In this document: piece after piece, positions 54,049 through 57,592 of the stretch | Numbering within the stretch: position 1 is the first letter of the stretch | Layout of the letters: each line of letters begins with the position of its first letter | Origin: an uncultured Bacteroidota bacterium | GTDB taxonomy: Bacteria; Bacteroidota; Bacteroidia; Flavobacteriales; Flavobacteriaceae | Length of the DNA: 57,592 nucleotides | Direction: 5' to 3' | Assembly (NCBI GenBank): GCA_903839195.1 | Contig: CAIMBK010000125.1 | Location: forward strand, 1 to 57,592 | Notes under the pieces: model-generated | The model's input: the letters and a program-made list of their open reading frames with translations, nothing else | Told to the model about the DNA's origin: nothing | Databases searched by the model: none | Translations under genes and position numbers: made by a program

Positions 54049-55077
54049 TTATTTTATTAATATCGTTCTAAATTTCGGAATGTTTTTTAACGCCATTCCT
54101 GTTCCTCGAACAACCGCTCTTAAAGGGTCTTCGGCGATATAAACGGGTAAATCTGTTTTTTGAGAAATACGTTTGTCCAAACCTCGTAACATCGAACCTC
54201 CGCCAGCAAGGAAAATCCCAGTATTGTAAATATCGGCTGCTAATTCTGGTGGGGTTTGCGATAAGGTTTCCATTACGGCATCTTCAATTCGTTGAATCGA
54301 TTTATCCAAAGCTTTTGCAATTTCGCGATACGAAACGTCTACTTGTTTTGGTTTTCCAGTCAACAAATCACGTCCTTGAACCGACATTTCATCTGGTGGG
54401 GTTTCTAATTCTTCAAGAGCCGCTCCAATAGTAATTTTTACTTTTTCGGCCATGCTTTCGCCAATGAATAAATTATGTTGTGTTCGCATGTAGTACAAAA
54501 TATCATTTGTAAAAACATCACCCGCAATTTTCACGGATTTATCACAAACAATTCCGCCCAATGCGATTACGGCAATTTCGGTAGTTCCACCACCTATATC
54601 AACAATCATGTTTCCTTTTGGCTGCATAATATCGATTCCGATACCAATTGCTGCCGCCATTGGCTCATGAATTAAATACACTTCTTTTCCGTTTACTCTT
54701 TCGCAAGATTCTTTTACGGCACGCATTTCAACTTCTGTAATTCCTGATGGAATACAAACAACCATTCGCAATGCAGGTGTAAACATTCTTTTTTTCAATG
54801 CAGGAATACTTTTGATAAACATACTTATCATTTTTTCCGAAGCATCAAAATCGGCAATAACACCATCCTTCAAAGGCCTAATGGTTTTAATGTTTTCATG
54901 GGTTTTTCCTTGCATCATATTGGCCTCTTTTCCTACGGCAATTATTTTGCCTGTAACTCGGTCACGAGCAACAATAGAAGGGCTGTCAATTACAACTTTG
55001 TCGTTGTGAATGATTAGTGTGTTTGCGGTACCAAGATCTATCGCAATATCCTCGGTCATGAAATCAAAAAATCCCAT
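54049..55077 (-). CDS. mreB: Actin-like rod-shape protein MreB
   Basis: A 342-residue bacterial actin. The ATP-binding motifs are IAIDLGTANTLI (phosphate 1), MIVDIGGGTTEIAVIALGG (phosphate 2) and GIFLAGGGSMLRGLD (adenosine). It forms membrane-bound filaments that direct elongation. It heads the mre operon; 43 bases before the start is a perfect -7 box TAACTTTG (55127-55120), so it probably has its own promoter besides read-through from purH. Confidence 0.97.
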   Translation of the reverse strand: MGFFDFMTEDIAIDLGTANTLIIHNDKVVIDSPSIVARDRVTGKIIAVGKEANMMQGKTHENIKTIRPLKDGVIADFDASEKMISMFIKSIPALKKRMFTPALRMVVCIPSGITEVEMRAVKESCERVNGKEVYLIHEPMAAAIGIGIDIMQPKGNMIVDIGGGTTEIAVIALGGIVCDKSVKIAGDVFTNDILYYMRTQHNLFIGESMAEKVKITIGAALEELETPPDEMSVQGRDLLTGKPKQVDVSYREIAKALDKSIQRIEDAVMETLSQTPPELAADIYNTGIFLAGGGSMLRGLDKRISQKTDLPVYIAEDPLRAVVRGTGMALKNIPKFRTILIK

Positions 55078-55133
55078 AATTCTTCTTAGGGTTTAATTAA
55101 ATAAAAAATTTTATACGTACAAAGTTAAACAAA

Positions 55134-56660
55134 TTAATGTTTAAAATGACGTGTTCCTGTAAATACCATTGCAACTTTATTTTCATTGCAATAATTGATG
55201 CTTAATTCGTCTTTTATCGAACCACCGGGTTGAATTACAGCCGTAATTCCAGCATTTTTTGCTAATTCTACACAATCCGGAAATGGAAAGAACGCGTCGC
55301 TTGCCATTACGGCTCCGTGCAAATCAAATCCAAAAGCGTTTGCTTTATCTATCGCTTGCGTTAAGGCGTCTACTCTGGATGTTTGTCCAGTTCCTGATGA
55401 AATTAACGTTTTATTTTTGGCAAAAACAATGGTATTGGATTTGGTGTTCTTGCAAATTTTTGACGCAAAAATCAAATCTTCTACTTCTTGTGAAGTTGGC
55501 GACGTAAGAGTTATCGTTTTCAAATCGGAAGCCGAATCCGTAATGTTGTTTTTTTCTTGAACTAATAATCCGTTTAGGCAAGTGCGCACTTGTTTTTGTG
55601 GTAATGCTACTTCTTTTTGAACCAATATAATTCTGTTTTTCTTTTCTTCAAGAATCGAAAGCGCTTCGGTTTCATAGCTTGGCGCAATTACCACTTCGCA
55701 AAAAAGACTGCTTATTTCTTTAGCGGTTGCCACATTGATGGCTACATTTGAAATTAAAACCCCGCCAAAAGCAGAGGTTGGGTCGCAAGCTAATGCGTCT
55801 AAATAGGCTTGTTTTATGTTGGTTCTTGAGGCCAAACCGCAAGCGTTATTGTGTTTTAATATGGCAAAAGTAGGGTCGCAATCTTTGAATTCTGCAATCA
55901 AATTTACAGCAGCGTCCACGTCGAGTAAATTGTTGTAAGACAATTCTTTTCCGTGCAATTTGGTAAACATTGCTTCAAAATCACCAAAGAAAAACCCTTT
56001 TTGATGTGGATTTTCGCCATATCGCAAAACTTGACCATTGGCAATACTTTCTTTATAATACGTTTCCTCTTTATTGAAATAATTAAAAATAGCGGAATCG
56101 TAATGGGAAGAAACATGAAAGGCTTTTGTGGCCAATAATTTTCTGTTTTCCAATGTAGTTGCTCCATTTTGATTGGTAATTAAATCCAATAAATAGGAAT
56201 ATTGATCAACAGATGCAACGATAACGGTGTCTTTGAAATTTTTTGCAGCAGCACGAATTAATGAAATACCACCAATATCAATTTTTTCAATACTATCGGC
56301 CTCCGATGCGCCCGAGGCCACTGTTTTTTCAAAGGGATACAAATCTACAATCACTAAATCCAATTGCGGAATGTTGTATTCCTGCATTTGTTGCACATCG
56401 CTTTCGTTGTCTTGACGGTTTAAAATTCCGCCAAAAACTTTTGGATGCAAGGTTTTTACTCTTCCCCCAAGAATGGAAGGGTAGGAGGTTACTTCTTCAA
56501 CGGGAACTACTGGAATTCCTAGGTTTTTTATAAAATCTTCGGTGCCGCCAGTGGAATATAGCGTCACGTTTTGTTCGTGTAATTTTCTAACAATGGGCTC
56601 CAAACCGTCTTTTGAAAAAACAGAAATTAATGCCGATTGAATTGTTTTTGTAGTGTTCAT
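55134..56660 (-). CDS. purH: Bifunctional AICAR transformylase / IMP cyclohydrolase
   Basis: A 508-residue cytoplasmic enzyme. The N-terminal IMP cyclohydrolase part has LISVFSKDGLEPIVRKL, LYSTGGTEDFIKNLGIPV and GGRVKTLHPKVFGGIL; the C-terminal transformylase part has RYGENPHQKGFFF, LLDVDAAVNLIAEF, LKHNNACGLA, DPTSAFGGV, GTGQTSRVDA and the end GIT-VIQPGGSIKDE. It catalyses the last two steps of purine synthesis to IMP. The ATG at 56660 fits the family; the frame extends to 56729 but that part crosses the promoter. Confidence 0.97.
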   Translation of the reverse strand: MNTTKTIQSALISVFSKDGLEPIVRKLHEQNVTLYSTGGTEDFIKNLGIPVVPVEEVTSYPSILGGRVKTLHPKVFGGILNRQDNESDVQQMQEYNIPQLDLVIVDLYPFEKTVASGASEADSIEKIDIGGISLIRAAAKNFKDTVIVASVDQYSYLLDLITNQNGATTLENRKLLATKAFHVSSHYDSAIFNYFNKEETYYKESIANGQVLRYGENPHQKGFFFGDFEAMFTKLHGKELSYNNLLDVDAAVNLIAEFKDCDPTFAILKHNNACGLASRTNIKQAYLDALACDPTSAFGGVLISNVAINVATAKEISSLFCEVVIAPSYETEALSILEEKKNRIILVQKEVALPQKQVRTCLNGLLVQEKNNITDSASDLKTITLTSPTSQEVEDLIFASKICKNTKSNTIVFAKNKTLISSGTGQTSRVDALTQAIDKANAFGFDLHGAVMASDAFFPFPDCVELAKNAGITAVIQPGGSIKDELSINYCNENKVAMVFTGTRHFKH

Positions 56661-56683
56661 TTGTGTAGTTGTATTTTGTGTTG

Positions 56684-56715
56684 CAAAAGTAGTTTTAAAT
56701 GTTAAAATATCCCAA
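56684..56715 (-). promoter_or_regulatory. purH promoter
   Basis: TTG, 21 bases, then TACTTTTG (56691-56684), matching the Bacteroidota consensus. It is 23 bases before the purH start. Confidence 0.65.
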
Positions 56716-56833
56716 TTTAGAAGGGACATAATTCAATATTTTTAGTTCTTTTTTTATAAAAAAGCAGCAACTGAATTTTTATTAGGTTTTTGATAAAAAA
56801 ATCGTGAATTTTACACAACAAAAATCCTTTTTT

Positions 56834-57592
56834 ATGCTGGTTTATCTTCGCCTTTTAAATGAAAGTTTTCGCTTTGCCATAAATGCTTTGCGAAACAACA
56901 AGTTGCGAACTTTGCTTTCGTTGCTTGGTGTAACGATTGGAATATTTTCCATTATTGCTGTGCTTGCCGCCGTGGATTCGTTGGACAGAAAAATCAAAAA
57001 AGATTTAAGCAGTTTGGATAAAAACACTATTTATTTGATGCGTTTTTCTTTTGGTCCTTCTGAAATTCCAGAATGGAAACGACAACAATTTCCCGATGTG
57101 AAATATGACGAATACGAATATTTGAAAGAATCGGTAAGTCATACGAACAAAATGTGCTACCAGTTTTTTACGGGTTCCCAGGCCATAAAATACGAATCAA
57201 AAATCGTAAGCGATGTTGGGGTGGTGCCCGTTTCGCATGAGTTTATAGACATTCAAGGGCTGGAATTTAGCAAAGGTCGTTTTTATAATGAATCCGAGGC
57301 CAATTCTGGAGCGGCATTAGCCGTTATTGGCTATGAAGTTGCACAGGGGCTATTTGAAGGCGGTGATCCTATCGGTAAAAAAGTCCGATTGTATGGGCAA
57401 CGATTTACGATTATTGGGGTTTTGAAAAAACAAGGCGCAGGAATGTTTGGTGATAACAATGACACCTCTGTCTATTTGCCCGTGAATTTTATTAGAAGAT
57501 TGTATGGTGATAATAGCGATTTTATGACACCTGTAATACTTATTAAACCCGAAAAAGGGATCGACATGGAGGCTTATAAAGCCGAACTCACC
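56834..57592 (+). CDS. MacB/FtsX-type ABC transporter permease (3' end cut by window)
   Basis: The frame runs 253 codons from the ATG at 56834 to the window edge. It starts MLVYLRLLNESFRFAINAL and then RNNKLRTLLSLLGVTIGIFSIIAVLAAVDSL, the first membrane span of MacB-like permeases, followed by the periplasmic MacB-PCD domain (FIDIQGLEFSKGRFYNESEAN, VIGYEVAQGLFEGGDPIGKKV, GQRFTIIGVLKKQG). Such proteins couple ATP hydrolysis to export or mechanical work in the periplasm. Three further spans and the FtsX domain should lie beyond the window. Confidence 0.87.
   Translation, partial: MLVYLRLLNESFRFAINALRNNKLRTLLSLLGVTIGIFSIIAVLAAVDSLDRKIKKDLSSLDKNTIYLMRFSFGPSEIPEWKRQQFPDVKYDEYEYLKESVSHTNKMCYQFFTGSQAIKYESKIVSDVGVVPVSHEFIDIQGLEFSKGRFYNESEANSGAALAVIGYEVAQGLFEGGDPIGKKVRLYGQRFTIIGVLKKQGAGMFGDNNDTSVYLPVNFIRRLYGDNSDFMTPVILIKPEKGIDMEAYKAELT

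Noticed and set aside
1..57592. CRISPR array, prophage, toxin-antitoxin or defence system
   Set aside because: No regularly spaced repeats, phage structural genes, or recognisable toxin, Cas or restriction genes were seen on either strand.

Overview
The window looks like chromosome of a Flavobacterium-like member of the Flavobacteriaceae (Bacteroidota). The evidence is the AT-rich base composition, SusC/SusD transporters, type IX secretion (T9SS) C-terminal sorting domains, promoters of the TTG-N17-23-TAnnTTTG type, few Shine-Dalgarno sites, a mevalonate pathway and flavobacterial gene order. Apart from genes cut by the window edges (a BaiN-like flavoprotein on the left, a MacB/FtsX-type permease on the right) and one disturbed patch, the genes look intact.

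Region 1 (1-1,500): a BaiN-like flavoprotein and a glycerophosphodiester phosphodiesterase, translationally coupled on the minus strand. Region 2 (1,470-23,430): a complete starch/maltodextrin utilisation locus. Rightward run susC, susD, a susE-like gene, a T9SS-secreted GH13 amylase and a T9SS-secreted SusF-like starch-binding protein. Leftward run a LacI-family regulator, an MFS sugar transporter, beta-phosphoglucomutase, GH65 maltose phosphorylase, a GH13 cyclomaltodextrinase/neopullulanase, a GH31 alpha-glucosidase and a GH13 lipoprotein. The inferred route is: starch bound and cut at the cell surface, oligosaccharides taken up by SusCD, trimmed by the exported GH13 and GH31 enzymes, maltose carried into the cytoplasm by the MFS carrier, phosphorolysed by GH65 to glucose and beta-glucose-1-phosphate, and isomerised by PgmB to glucose-6-phosphate. 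A PurR/LacI-like operator lies before susC, and a 24-base near-identical repeat lies upstream of both susC and the MFS-led operon.

Region 3 (23,430-26,760): a disturbed patch between the starch locus and tRNA-Phe. It holds the 5' ends of two convergent secreted-protein genes joined head-on, a secreted cupin, a formylglycine-generating enzyme with both catalytic cysteines, the C-terminal stub of a sulfatase, a small ORF running across the stub's broken end, and about 440 bases with no gene. It reads as the wreck of a sulfatase operon.

Region 4 (26,760-57,592): core genes. tRNA-Phe; coaX, an outer-membrane protein, a repeat protein, lptC, a 64-residue membrane protein and a PpiD-like chaperone; a GYDIA-type GHMP kinase with HMG-CoA reductase (mevalonate pathway); DPP-IV peptidase, two POT peptide transporters and a thioredoxin-fold protein; comEC, an NlpC/P60 lipoprotein, lpxB and surE; a tail-specific protease and an exported endonuclease; and the elongasome operon mreB-mreC-mreD-mrdA-rodA behind purH.

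I found no CRISPR array, prophage, complete insertion sequence, rRNA or defence island. The most novel material is regulatory (the shared repeat and operator in the starch locus), structural (the four-repeat T9SS SusF-like protein with one repeat lacking its aromatic motif) and evolutionary (the broken sulfatase locus).
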